Positions 49,605 to 58,500 of a DNA stretch of 64,000 nucleotides are shown here, piece by piece. Numbering within the stretch: the first letter of the stretch is position 1; every line of letters begins with the position of its first letter. The DNA is taken from the NCBI GenBank assembly GCA_965276675.1, contig OZ255624.1, positions 1,674,001 through 1,738,000 of the forward strand. Direction: 5' to 3'. Made by a program: the position numbers and the translations under genes. The notes under the pieces are model-generated. The model was not told where the DNA came from and made no database searches. It saw nothing but the letters and a program-made list of their open reading frames with translations. This DNA comes from G965276675 sp965276675. Its GTDB lineage: Bacteria > Acidobacteriota > Terriglobia > Terriglobales > Acidobacteriaceae.

Positions 49605-51791
49605 ATGCTGATGCAAACTGGCTTATTGGGCTTCATCTCGCACTGGTTGTGGCTCTGTGCGGTATTGCTGTTTGCTGGAACGGTCCACGCGGCGGAAAAG
49701 CCTCGTCCCATTCCCGTGGGCCTTGATGCCTATCGCTCGTGGGACCACTGGGCAGACCAGCGGATTGGAATGCGTGCCTACATGCGCAGTACCTACGACC
49801 GGCGCGGAGGGAATGAAGGCGCCGACGCTTCGCATTTTCTTTATCAGCTTTCTGACGACTTCAACGTAACGCTCGATTTGGAAGGTCCTGGGCTGCTGAT
49901 ATTCAGCCGCTATAACCACTGGCACGGCAGCCCTTGGCATTACGTGGTGGATGGAAAAGATCATTTGGTTGAGGAGACCAGCACGCGTGATCCGTTGCAT
50001 TCTGTCCCAAACTCAATCCTTTTGCCTCCCGGGCCGTTTCCCAACCCGCTTAATTGGACCTGGAGCACAACAAAGGGATCTGATCTGATTTGGACTCCGA
50101 TTGCTTTTGAGCGGAGCCTACAAATGGCCTATACGCGAACGCACTACGGGACCGGCTATTACATCTACGACCGGTTCGTGCCGGGGACGCCACTCTCCCA
50201 TCCACTGCGGAGTTGGAACGGGAGCTCGGTCCCGGGTAAGGATGTACTCGCTCTTATCTCCAAATCCGGCACCGACATTGTCCCGAAGACCGGCTGCGGA
50301 CAGACAAAGGGAAGGCTCGATTTGCCAGCCGCCAAGTCCGTCACTGTGACTAATCTTAAAGGCAAAGCCGCTATTCGCGTCCTTAGGTTTTCTATCTCTC
50401 GAGATCAGGCGCTTGCCTTTGGAAGTGTTCGCCTGCGCGTGATCTGGGACGGAAGGAAAGAGCCGTCCATCGACGCTCCCGTCGCTCTTTTTTATGGAGC
50501 GGGCACTCTTTACAACCGCGAGAATCGGGAGTTTCTGGTGAAGGCGTTTCCGGTCAGCGTTCGATTCGTCAAAGACAGGGTTCACCTTTCATGCTATTTC
50601 CCGATGCCTTTCTTCCGCTCTGCGCACATTGAGCTGGTTGGCGGCGGCGATGCCGTCCGTGGAATTGAATGGAGTGTGCGATATATGCCACTGCATGAAT
50701 CCCCGGATCAGCTCTCATATTTTCACGCGACTTATCGTGATTTTCCTCACCCAGCGCTCGGAAAAGACATGGTGCTTCTCGATACACGCAACATCGAGGG
50801 AGGAGGCGACTGGTCCGGCAGCTTCGTAGGCACGTCATTTATCTTCTCGCACGATGCAGACTTGGGCACGCTCGAAGGAGATCCACGATTCTTCTTCGAT
50901 GACAGCCTTACTCCGCAAGCCCAGGGCACCGGAACCGAAGAATGGGGCGGTGGCGGTGATTACTGGGGTGGCCTAAACATGACCCTGCCCTTTGTGGGTC
51001 ATCCCGTGGGCGCACGCACTCCGCAGGCGGCGGTCAATGACCAGGACACGATCGAATCCGCCTATCGCTTTCTGCTTGCCGACCTGATGCCATTCGGGAA
51101 AAATGCAGTGATTCGCATGGAGCACGGCGGCACTAATGAATCGATTCAACACTATGAAACCGTGACGTACTGGTATGGCCTCCCGTCGCCTTCACTCGTC
51201 GAGATGGATCAATTTCAGGTCGGCGACATAGCGGCGGAACACTCGCACGGCTATTTATCGCCCGAGGCTTCCGCTCCCTATGCCATCACGTCCCGTTATG
51301 AATGGGGTGTGGATACGTTGAACGGCGATGTGATCTATCCGGCTGAGACGGATCGCGGCCGCGTTACACAGGGCACTTCGGAATTCCGGCTTCGCCTTCG
51401 TCCCGACAATTTTGGCGTATTGCTTCGGCGCAAGCTCGACTACTCGTTCACCAACCAAAGAGCGGAAGTCTACATCGCGGATCAATCAAAACTGAACTGG
51501 GTGTTGGCTGGCATCTGGTATCTTGCCGGATCGAATACCAGCGTGTACTCGAATCCGAAGCAGGAACTCGGAGCTACGGAGCATATCGTGGAAACATCGA
51601 ACCGCAGGTTCCGCGATGATGAATTCCTGATCTCACGCGCACTTACGCGCGGCCGAAAAATGGTTTGGGTGCGGGTGAAATTCACCCCTGTCAACCGCCC
51701 GCTGTATCCGGGATACCCGATAGGAAAACAGGTCTGGAGCGAAGTTAAGTACACGGCCTACTGTTTCGTCGTGCCGAGCAGAAACTGGTAA
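49605..51791 (+). CDS. Large DUF2961/GH172-type secreted protein
   Basis: A 728-residue exported protein with an N-terminal hydrophobic signal ending TVHAAEK. A DUF2961 domain occupies about 30-560, with the putative catalytic glutamates Glu424 (LEGDPRFFF) and Glu445 (GTGTEEWGGGGDYWGG), again 21 residues apart. The C-terminal 170 residues form an extra beta domain. It is twice as long as the first DUF2961 protein and clearly diverged, so it may take another furanoside or act on a polymer. The in-frame ATG at 49563 is less likely. It is transcribed alone, downstream of the mutarotase-like gene. Confidence 0.8.
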   Translation: MLMQTGLLGFISHWLWLCAVLLFAGTVHAAEKPRPIPVGLDAYRSWDHWADQRIGMRAYMRSTYDRRGGNEGADASHFLYQLSDDFNVTLDLEGPGLLIFSRYNHWHGSPWHYVVDGKDHLVEETSTRDPLHSVPNSILLPPGPFPNPLNWTWSTTKGSDLIWTPIAFERSLQMAYTRTHYGTGYYIYDRFVPGTPLSHPLRSWNGSSVPGKDVLALISKSGTDIVPKTGCGQTKGRLDLPAAKSVTVTNLKGKAAIRVLRFSISRDQALAFGSVRLRVIWDGRKEPSIDAPVALFYGAGTLYNRENREFLVKAFPVSVRFVKDRVHLSCYFPMPFFRSAHIELVGGGDAVRGIEWSVRYMPLHESPDQLSYFHATYRDFPHPALGKDMVLLDTRNIEGGGDWSGSFVGTSFIFSHDADLGTLEGDPRFFFDDSLTPQAQGTGTEEWGGGGDYWGGLNMTLPFVGHPVGARTPQAAVNDQDTIESAYRFLLADLMPFGKNAVIRMEHGGTNESIQHYETVTYWYGLPSPSLVEMDQFQVGDIAAEHSHGYLSPEASAPYAITSRYEWGVDTLNGDVIYPAETDRGRVTQGTSEFRLRLRPDNFGVLLRRKLDYSFTNQRAEVYIADQSKLNWVLAGIWYLAGSNTSVYSNPKQELGATEHIVETSNRRFRDDEFLISRALTRGRKMVWVRVKFTPVNRPLYPGYPIGKQVWSEVKYTAYCFVVPSRNW

Positions 51792-51907
51792 ACGTTTCCT
51801 GACCTATCGGCCAATATCCGACAAGCGATCCTCGGCGTTGCATGGGATTCTGTAGACGGAAGTGCGATCTTCCGGTGGGCAGCAGCTGTGCATATGCAGT
51901 ACGACCC

Positions 51908-51949
51908 TTGACAACAAATTCATCAATGACGTATTTAACAAGTGTGTTA
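51908..51949 (+). promoter_or_regulatory. Promoter and inverted repeat upstream of the ArsR gene
   Basis: TTGACA (51908-51913) precedes TAACA-AGTG-TGTTA (51936-51949), a five-base inverted repeat of the size ArsR-family regulators bind. The start codon at 51974 follows within 25 bases, so the repeat overlaps the expected transcription start and would allow autorepression. Confidence 0.45.
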
Positions 51950-51973
51950 TTTGTTCGATCAGTTAAACACTCG

Positions 51974-52324
51974 ATGACACCAGATCGCCTCAGTACAACC
52001 TTCTCGGCCCTCGCCGATCCGACGCGGCGGGCGATTCTTGCTCGTCTGGCCCTGGGTGAAAGCTCGGTTACGGAGCTTGCCGAGCCTTTCGAGATGAGCC
52101 TTCCGGCCATCTCCAGGCACCTCAAAGTGCTGGAGCGTGCCGGCCTGATTGCACGTGGCCGCCAAGCGCAATGGCGGCCCTGCCGGCTTAAGACGGCCGA
52201 GCTCAAAAGCGCCGCCGACTGGCTGGACCACTATCGCCGCTTTTGGGAAGAGAGCTTCGATCGCCTGGACGGCCATCTGCGCAAATTGCAACTGGAGGGC
52301 AAGAGACATGGCCGCAAGAAATAA
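51974..52324 (+). CDS. ArsR-family winged-helix regulator
   Basis: A 116-residue DNA-binding repressor. The winged helix-turn-helix spans about 5-75 (FSALADPTRRAILARLALGE, VTELAEPFEMSLPAISRHLKVL). No metal-binding CxC motif is present, which is typical of the ArsR type paired with SRPBCC proteins. The C-terminal part has a basic helix. The start is uncertain: the ATG at 51974 lacks a ribosome site, and ATG at 51926 would lie inside the inverted repeat. It overlaps the SRPBCC gene by 17 bp, the standard pair layout. Confidence 0.88.
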   Translation: MTPDRLSTTFSALADPTRRAILARLALGESSVTELAEPFEMSLPAISRHLKVLERAGLIARGRQAQWRPCRLKTAELKSAADWLDHYRRFWEESFDRLDGHLRKLQLEGKRHGRKK

Positions 52325-52778
52325 CACTGCTGCGAATTTGAAGGACCAAGAACTCGTCATTACTCGGGTCTTCGATGCGCCGCGTGAACTCGTGTTCAAG
52401 GCGTGGACGGATCCAGAGCAGATGATGCTCTGGTGGGGCCCGAGGGACTACCCAGTCACCCAACTGAAGATCGACATTCGGCCTGGAGGCATCTGGCGGT
52501 TCTGCCTGCGGGCGAACGACAGCGGCAAAAAACTATGGCAGGGCGGCGTCTTCCGCGAGGTGGTGGAGCCCGAGCGGTTGGTCTTCACCTTCGCCTGGGA
52601 AGAGGAAGGCGAGCGCGGCCTTGAAACTCTCGTGACTGTGGATTTCGTTGAGCAGGACGGGAAGACCTTGATGACTTTCCGTCAGTCCCCATTTCAGTCG
52701 ACCGGAGAACGCGACGGACATCGCAGCGGCTGGAACAGCAGTTTCGATCGTCTGGTCGACTACCTGGGCACATTCTAG
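52308..52778 (+). CDS. SRPBCC/AHSA1 domain protein
   Basis: A 156-residue cytosolic protein of the activator-of-Hsp90-like (AHSA1) SRPBCC family. The hallmark opening is LVITRVFDAPRELVFKAWTDPE with WWGP soon after, then the helix-grip strands (GGIWRFCLR, GGVFREVVEPERLVFTF) and the closing long helix GWNSSFDRL. It binds a small hydrophobic ligand of unknown identity. It begins within the last 17 bases of the ArsR gene and belongs to the same operon. Confidence 0.92.
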   Translation: MAARNNTAANLKDQELVITRVFDAPRELVFKAWTDPEQMMLWWGPRDYPVTQLKIDIRPGGIWRFCLRANDSGKKLWQGGVFREVVEPERLVFTFAWEEEGERGLETLVTVDFVEQDGKTLMTFRQSPFQSTGERDGHRSGWNSSFDRLVDYLGTF

Positions 52779-52871
52779 GTGAGGCGAATAAGCATGACCG
52801 CAATCCACGACTTGCAACCTTAAAAGCGAAATTTCGAACTACGGGCCCGATAACGACAGAGGAGACAATCG

Positions 52872-53282
52872 ATGCAGTTGGATAGTAGAACGGCTTCTAT
52901 CACGAAGAAGCAACTCTGGTCCGGCCGGATTATAAGCGGGCTATTTGTTGTTTTTCTTGTGGCCGATGGAGTCTCACACGTAATGAAGCCGGCGGGCGTC
53001 GTGGAAGCGTTCTCCCAACTGGGAATTCCGCTAAGGCTTGCTGTTGGCCTCGGAATTCTTCAACTGGCATGCATCGCTCTCTACGTGCTTCCGCGCACAT
53101 CTATCCTCGGCGCCATCTTGCTCACCGGTTTTCTTGGTGGCGCGATTGCAATTCATGTACGCGTGGGTGATCCATTCTTCCCGGTCTTTTTTCTGGTTAT
53201 TGTCGGTGCAGCGCTCTGGCTCGGACTCTTCTTGCGCGATGAACGGCTGAGAGTTCTTACTCTTCCGCGAGGTCAGGCGTGA
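52872..53282 (+). CDS. DoxX-like integral membrane protein
   Basis: A 136-residue protein with four hydrophobic helices (about 17-36, 50-72, 78-98, 103-120), fitting the DoxX/DUF6632-like small membrane family. The sequence has the DGVSHVMKP stretch after helix 1 and HVRVGDPFFP between helices 3 and 4. Related proteins commonly follow ArsR-SRPBCC pairs; the function is not established. AGGAG lies eight bases before the ATG. It is 93 bp after the SRPBCC gene. Confidence 0.85.
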   Translation: MQLDSRTASITKKQLWSGRIISGLFVVFLVADGVSHVMKPAGVVEAFSQLGIPLRLAVGLGILQLACIALYVLPRTSILGAILLTGFLGGAIAIHVRVGDPFFPVFFLVIVGAALWLGLFLRDERLRVLTLPRGQA

Positions 53283-53471
53283 TGCTTCCGAGGTTGGTCC
53301 CTTGCGAGCTCGTCAATCTGGACGCCGTACATCGACCGTCCGAGGGAAAGGCTCTGAATGTCGACTTGTTGAGTTGGAAACCATCCCCGGCAGACACGGG
53401 ACCACGGGACCATGGTTTCCCCGGCAAAACCTTGACCGAAGCCATCGCTAAAAATCTAAGGAGAGATCATC

Positions 53472-53919
53472 ATGCAACCGCAACCGCGCAAGACCAGTCC
53501 CCGAAGGATAAGGCCGACATCCTGGCGCTCCTCGAGACTATCCATAAGGCGTATCACGATAAGGATGCCGCTGCGATCGTTGCACAGTACGCGCCAGAGG
53601 CAGCCGTATATAACCTCGCGCCGCCGCTTGCTCATAGGGGAACCGATCTCCAAGAACTGAAGACCTGGCTCAAGACGTGGGAAGGGCCAGTCGATCGTGA
53701 GTCGCGCGATTTCAGCATTACCGTGAGCGGCGACTTCGCTTTCTGCCACGGCTTCTATCGGCTAGGTGGGACTCCGAAGGCGGCCGGCCAATCGATCAGT
53801 TTCTGGATGCGTGCAACGGTGTGCCTGCTTCGCGTGGGGGCGCCTGGCGGATCGTCCACGAGCACACGTCCGTGCCCTTTTACATGGATGGCAGCTTGCG
53901 TCCCGCCTTTGACCTTTAA
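53472..53919 (+). pseudogene. SnoaL/NTF2-like protein with two frameshifts
   Basis: AAGGAG lies ten bases before an ATG at 53472, but that frame dies at 53658. The family body (DKADILALLETIHKAYHDKD, YNLAPPLAHRG, FSITVSGDFAFCHGFY) is in another frame, and the family C-terminus (WRIVHEHTSVPFYMDGSLR) is in a third, ending at 53919. One extra C in CCCC near 53504 and one extra G in GGGGG near 53838 would give a single normal protein of about 149 residues. The uninterrupted middle frame can be read from 53279 but carries an unrelated N-terminus and C-terminus. Such proteins are often small cyclases or dehydratases of unknown substrate. Confidence 0.65.
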
Positions 53920-53981
53920 GCCCTAGGGCCACATCGAGTAGGCTCCGGCCTACCATCCACTTTCATAGGAGCCGTCATATC

Positions 53982-54446
53982 ATGATCGACACACCGCAGA
54001 TTACCCAGACCGCCGCCCAGCTAATCGCCTTCATTCATCTCACCGTTCCGCGAGAGCAGATCCAGAACGTTATGGGTCCGGGCCTAAGCGAGGTGAGGGC
54101 CGCCATCGCTGCTCAGGGCATCGCTCCCGCCGGGCCGTGGTTCACACATCACCTGAGGATGGACCCAGGCACGTTTGATTTCGAGATCTGCGTGCCAGTC
54201 ACTGCACCGGTTGCCGCCGTGGGCCGCGTGGAGCCGGGCCGATTGCCCGCCGCGACGGTAGCACGGACGATCTTCCATGGGGCCTACGAGGGTCTCGGCG
54301 CTGCCTGGGGCGAGCTCGATGCCTGGGTTGCGAATAAGGGGTACAAACCACGCCCCGATCTATGGGAGTTCTATGTAGCCGGCCCGGAGTCGAGCCTTGA
54401 TCCGTCCACTTGGCGCACGGAACTCAACCGGCCACTGATCGATTAG
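53982..54446 (+). CDS. GyrI-like small-molecule-binding protein
   Basis: A 154-residue single-domain protein of the GyrI-like/effector-binding superfamily (SHS2 repeats). Marks are a LTVPREQIQNVMGPGLSEV helix, FDFEICVPV strand, the RTIFHGAYEGLGAAWGEL segment, and the late LWEFYVAGPES strand with the conserved Glu. These domains bind drugs or hydrophobic ligands and are often fused to AraC/MerR regulators; here it is free-standing. TAGGAG lies 12 bases upstream. It ends the ArsR cluster, with 270 bp of gene-free DNA after it. Confidence 0.85.
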   Translation: MIDTPQITQTAAQLIAFIHLTVPREQIQNVMGPGLSEVRAAIAAQGIAPAGPWFTHHLRMDPGTFDFEICVPVTAPVAAVGRVEPGRLPAATVARTIFHGAYEGLGAAWGELDAWVANKGYKPRPDLWEFYVAGPESSLDPSTWRTELNRPLID

Positions 54447-54716
54447 CTTGACTGAGATCCCTGGCGCGCCACCCAACCCACAACGCCTATCACTTTGGCT
54501 GCATCGTCTTGCTTCGCCAACCCTCTAAGCATGGCCTCCACCTAAGTCTCTATATCGACTCGGCCCGATGCTATTGCTTCGCACGGTTCGAATACGCCAG
54601 ACCGTCGTCTTATTTTTGCGATAGTGTCATAGCTCTGATATCTTGTTCGATGACGACATACAGCAGGCGAAACGCAGTGAAGCACACAAAGAGCGGCAAC
54701 GAGAAAGGATGATTGG

Positions 54717-55166
54717 GTGAAGCGAATCGGATGCTACTTGGTTTTGGGGCTGGCTCTTGTGGGGCCGGCTCTGCACGCGCAGCAGCAGAGCATTCAATCG
54801 GTCCTTGCGGCGGAGACCGAGGGCTGCAAGGCCTACGAAAACAATGACGTTGAGGGAGTGAAGCGTTTTCTAGCCGACGACTACACACTGACGGATTCAA
54901 AGGGGCATGTCAGCACCAAGCAGGACGACATCGATGATTTCTTGAAGAACGGCATCCGCTATACGACCTTCGAAAACAAGAACATGCGCATCCGGCTCTA
55001 CCCAGGTGTCGCCATCGTTACAGGCCAAACAGTCGTAAAGGGGCTGGTACACACACAACCAGTCGATGTGGAGGTGCAATTTACCGACACCCTTGTGTTT
55101 CTCCGTGGCCGCTGGGTTCTCGCGGCGGGCCATGTCTCACGACTGCGTAACAGCGCAGCGGAGTAG
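54717..55166 (+). CDS. Secreted DUF4440/NTF2-like protein
   Basis: A 149-residue exported protein. A signal peptide (KRIGCYLVLGLALVGPALHAQ) is followed by an NTF2-like cone fold (VLAAETEGCKAYENNDVEGV, FLADDYTLTDSKGHV, VQFTDTLVFLRGRWVLAAGHVS). This DUF4440 type is widespread in acidobacteria; it could bind a small ligand in the periplasm, but no function is known. The start is GTG at 54717 with AAAGGA upstream. It stands alone. Confidence 0.85.
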   Translation: MKRIGCYLVLGLALVGPALHAQQQSIQSVLAAETEGCKAYENNDVEGVKRFLADDYTLTDSKGHVSTKQDDIDDFLKNGIRYTTFENKNMRIRLYPGVAIVTGQTVVKGLVHTQPVDVEVQFTDTLVFLRGRWVLAAGHVSRLRNSAAE

Positions 55167-55571
55167 CGAACAGCAGTAGCCGCGCCACGTGTGCAGGCGC
55201 ACGCGCCCCCGAAATGAAGCTCCTTGGCCACAGCGAAGGCCGAAGCTGCCGGTTGAACATCCTCATTCGAGGATACCGGCACGTGCAGGAGAGCCGAATG
55301 CCAGCCGGACCCGCCTAATCGCAGGTAATGCTTAAGCTGATTGGCCTGCAGCAGCAAGCTAGCGTGGACCTCCGATCATCCCCGCTTTAACCGAAGTGAA
55401 TAACAAACCTTTGCAAGGCGTACCAGAGCTCTGGTATTATGTCAGAGTTCTAACACTATCCAAATATGGAAGTGTAAAGCGCCGATCGGCCGCTTAGGGC
55501 TGCGTCGTTTTTCAAGACATAGCAAAGATCAAGGTTGAGCCACAATTCTCGAGGCCAGTGGAGCGAATATC
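55167..55571. other. Gene-free region with a 16-bp perfect palindrome
   Basis: No gene is visible. TACCAGAGCTCTGGTA at 55421-55436 is a perfect palindrome, about 135 bp before the receptor start and followed by TATTATG, which could be a -10 region. It is a good candidate operator for the receptor gene; the regulator is not identified. The 55210-55310 part has a short open frame of 34 codons without a ribosome site and is probably noncoding. Confidence 0.6.
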
Positions 55572-58500
55572 ATGACTAAGATCCGGATTAACAGAGACAC
55601 AATACTGAAGTGGTTCATCGGTGCTAGAGCGATTCGAGTATTGACTCTCGCAATAGCCACTCTATCGACTCTCGTGGCCACGCCGCAGGGGATTACCACC
55701 GGCTACATAACAGGGACGGTGGTTGATCCACAACAAGCAGTGGTGCCAAATGCCACTGTGACCGCAACCGAGACGTCCAAAAACGCCGAGTTTTCGACGG
55801 CAACATTGAGTAGCGGGAACTTTGAACTCCGCAATCTCCCGGTAGGAAGCTACACCGTTCACATCGACGCGCCTGGCTTTAATGCGATTGCACTAGAAAA
55901 CGTTGGTGTCGTCGTAGGCGTCGAAACCGCTTTGAAGGTGCAAACTCTTTCGATTGGCACAAGCCAGACAGTGACCGTGGAGGCGGGTTCTCCGCAGCTC
56001 TCAACGACGCAAGCGCAGATCTCAAGTGAGATTACGCCGCTCGAGATTACATCTCTTCCAGTAAACCAGGGATTTGACAGCCTCGCGTTGATCGCCCAAC
56101 CCGGTGTCGCAGGAGCTCACGACGCCCAGTTTGGCAATACGAACGGAGGCATCGGATTCTCCGGGCTGGTCGTCAATGGGGAGCGCGGCCGATCCAATAA
56201 CTTTGAGATCGATGGCCAGAATAACAACGACAATTCAGTGACGGGGCCTGCATTCTTTTTCAACAATGGCGATGCGCTCCAGGAAGTGCAGGTGGTGACG
56301 GGCATCTACGGTGCGCAGTATGGCCGCAGCCTGGGGTCTGTTGTCAACTACATTACAAAGTCCGGAAGCAATGAATTTCACGGTACCGGCTTCGAGTTTT
56401 ACACCGGCTCTTTCTTAAGCTCTTTGAACAACGGCCAGAAGAATCCAGTGTTTGGATTCTGCGGGCAAGGTCAAGATCCTGCAACGGGCAACTGCTCCGT
56501 GGCTGTAGTGCCACGGAGCGTGGAGAACCAGTACGGAGGCACTTTGGGTGGTCCAATCCTGAAGGACAAGCTTTGGTTTTTTGGGAGTACCTACTGGGAT
56601 CCGATCCGTCAAGGTGGGGGGCCGGCGAGTTCGGGCACATCCCTGACGCCTACGCCCAACGGCATTCAGCAGCTCCAGGCAGCCTTTCCCGGCAATTCTG
56701 CCGTCACTGCTATCACTCAATCAAGTCCGTTTGTCATAAAATCCGGTAGTCCGATCGTTGTGCCGAACTCGACAAAAGCTATAACTGTCTCGAATGGAAT
56801 AACACCGGCGTCGATCGAATTTGGGGCTGTGCAACGCCTCGAGCCAGCGCTCCAGAAGCTGCAACAGCACCTGGCAAGAATCGATTGGCAGCCTGGCACC
56901 AAGGATCGGCTCTTTGTGCGTTACATGTACTACGATGCTTTACAGACCGGCGTGCTGTCGGGAACGGCCACTGCTGACATCGCGCAAGGCGATTTCTACA
57001 ATGTTCCCAGCACAGTTCATTCCATAGGCGCTGACTGGTCGCACACATTCAGTGCCGCCTTGGTGAACCAGCTGCGCTACAGCTTTCAGCAGGCCAGGAT
57101 AGTCTTTACGCCGGGAGCGTTGCCGAATTGCACCGTGAATATGCTTGCGCAGTGCCCGGCAAGCGTACTTTTCTCCAGCGGCAATAACCTTAGCCTTGGC
57201 GTCAATACAAGGTTTCCGCAGGGCCGTGTCGTAAAGGTCAATCAAGTGCAGGACAACGCCACCTTCGTACACGGCAACCACAGCGTCACCTTTGGAGGCG
57301 AGTTCCAGAAGCAGAACTCTCCCAGCACGGGCTTAAACAATTACAATGGCACTTACACCTTTGCCAGCTTCAATAGCTTTCTTCAGGGCGGACTCACAGC
57401 TCAGAATGACAGGCTCGATCTGGCGGACGGAAGCTCCACGCTCCCATTCCGGGAGCCAGACGTCGACGCTTATGTTCAGGATGACTGGAAAGCAAGAAGG
57501 GATTTGACGCTCAATCTCGGACTTCGGTGGGAATGGTACAGCAATTCCGTGAATCTGCTCCATGACCTGACCGTGGCCCGGGAGATGAACCCCTCTACCG
57601 CGTTTTGGAATCAGTCGCTCCCGCTCTCACGGCGAACATTCGAGTCGGTTCCTCAAGACTATAAAAAATTCCAGCCGCGTATCGGCTTTTCCTACAATCC
57701 CTCGTTCCTGGATCAGAAGTTGGTAATCCGGGGAGGCTACGCGATTAATGCCGACCCTGCTTTCTACAACATCTTTACGAATGCAGCAGCCTCTGCACCG
57801 GTAGTCAATGACGGCCTTATCTTCTGCAGCGGTAACTGTCTTCCCTCTGCCGGAATCCAGGGAGCTAGTGTACGCGCGAAGTTGCTGCCACTACTGCCAC
57901 GCGGAGGTAATCCTGGATTCCGCAACCAGACAACCGTATCCCCGAACTTCCATAATCCATACGGACAGACATATTCGTTGGGTCTGCAATATGAGATTAG
58001 GCCTGGGCTCGTTGCCGAGATACGGTACCTGGGCAATCACACTATAGGCAACTTCCAGACTATTAACGCGAATCCGTACCTGCTGCCTGTAGCGGCCGAC
58101 TTCTCAAACCTGGTCGCACCATCTTCGCTTTGCCAGGACAAGATGCAACCCGGCTATGGACGCCTAAACTGTAATCTTACCAATGTGACGAGTCGTGACA
58201 ACACAGCCTTTAGCGTCTACAACGCCCTGCAAACGCAACTAAGCACCAGCAACTACCACGGTCTGACTGCCAAATTCAATTACACCTACAGCCGGGCGGT
58301 GGACAACGCGAGCGACATAGCCAGTACCCTGACAGGTGGGAGCACGTCTTCCCAGTCACAAAACCCACTCGACACAAACGTCGCTGAACGTGGCGTAAGC
58401 GGTGTCTCCTACCCGAATTCAACGAGCATCGGCCTCGTCTACCAGGCTTCACTCTTCCAGGGAACCCATGGCATAACGAAGAAGCTGCTTGACGGCTTTG

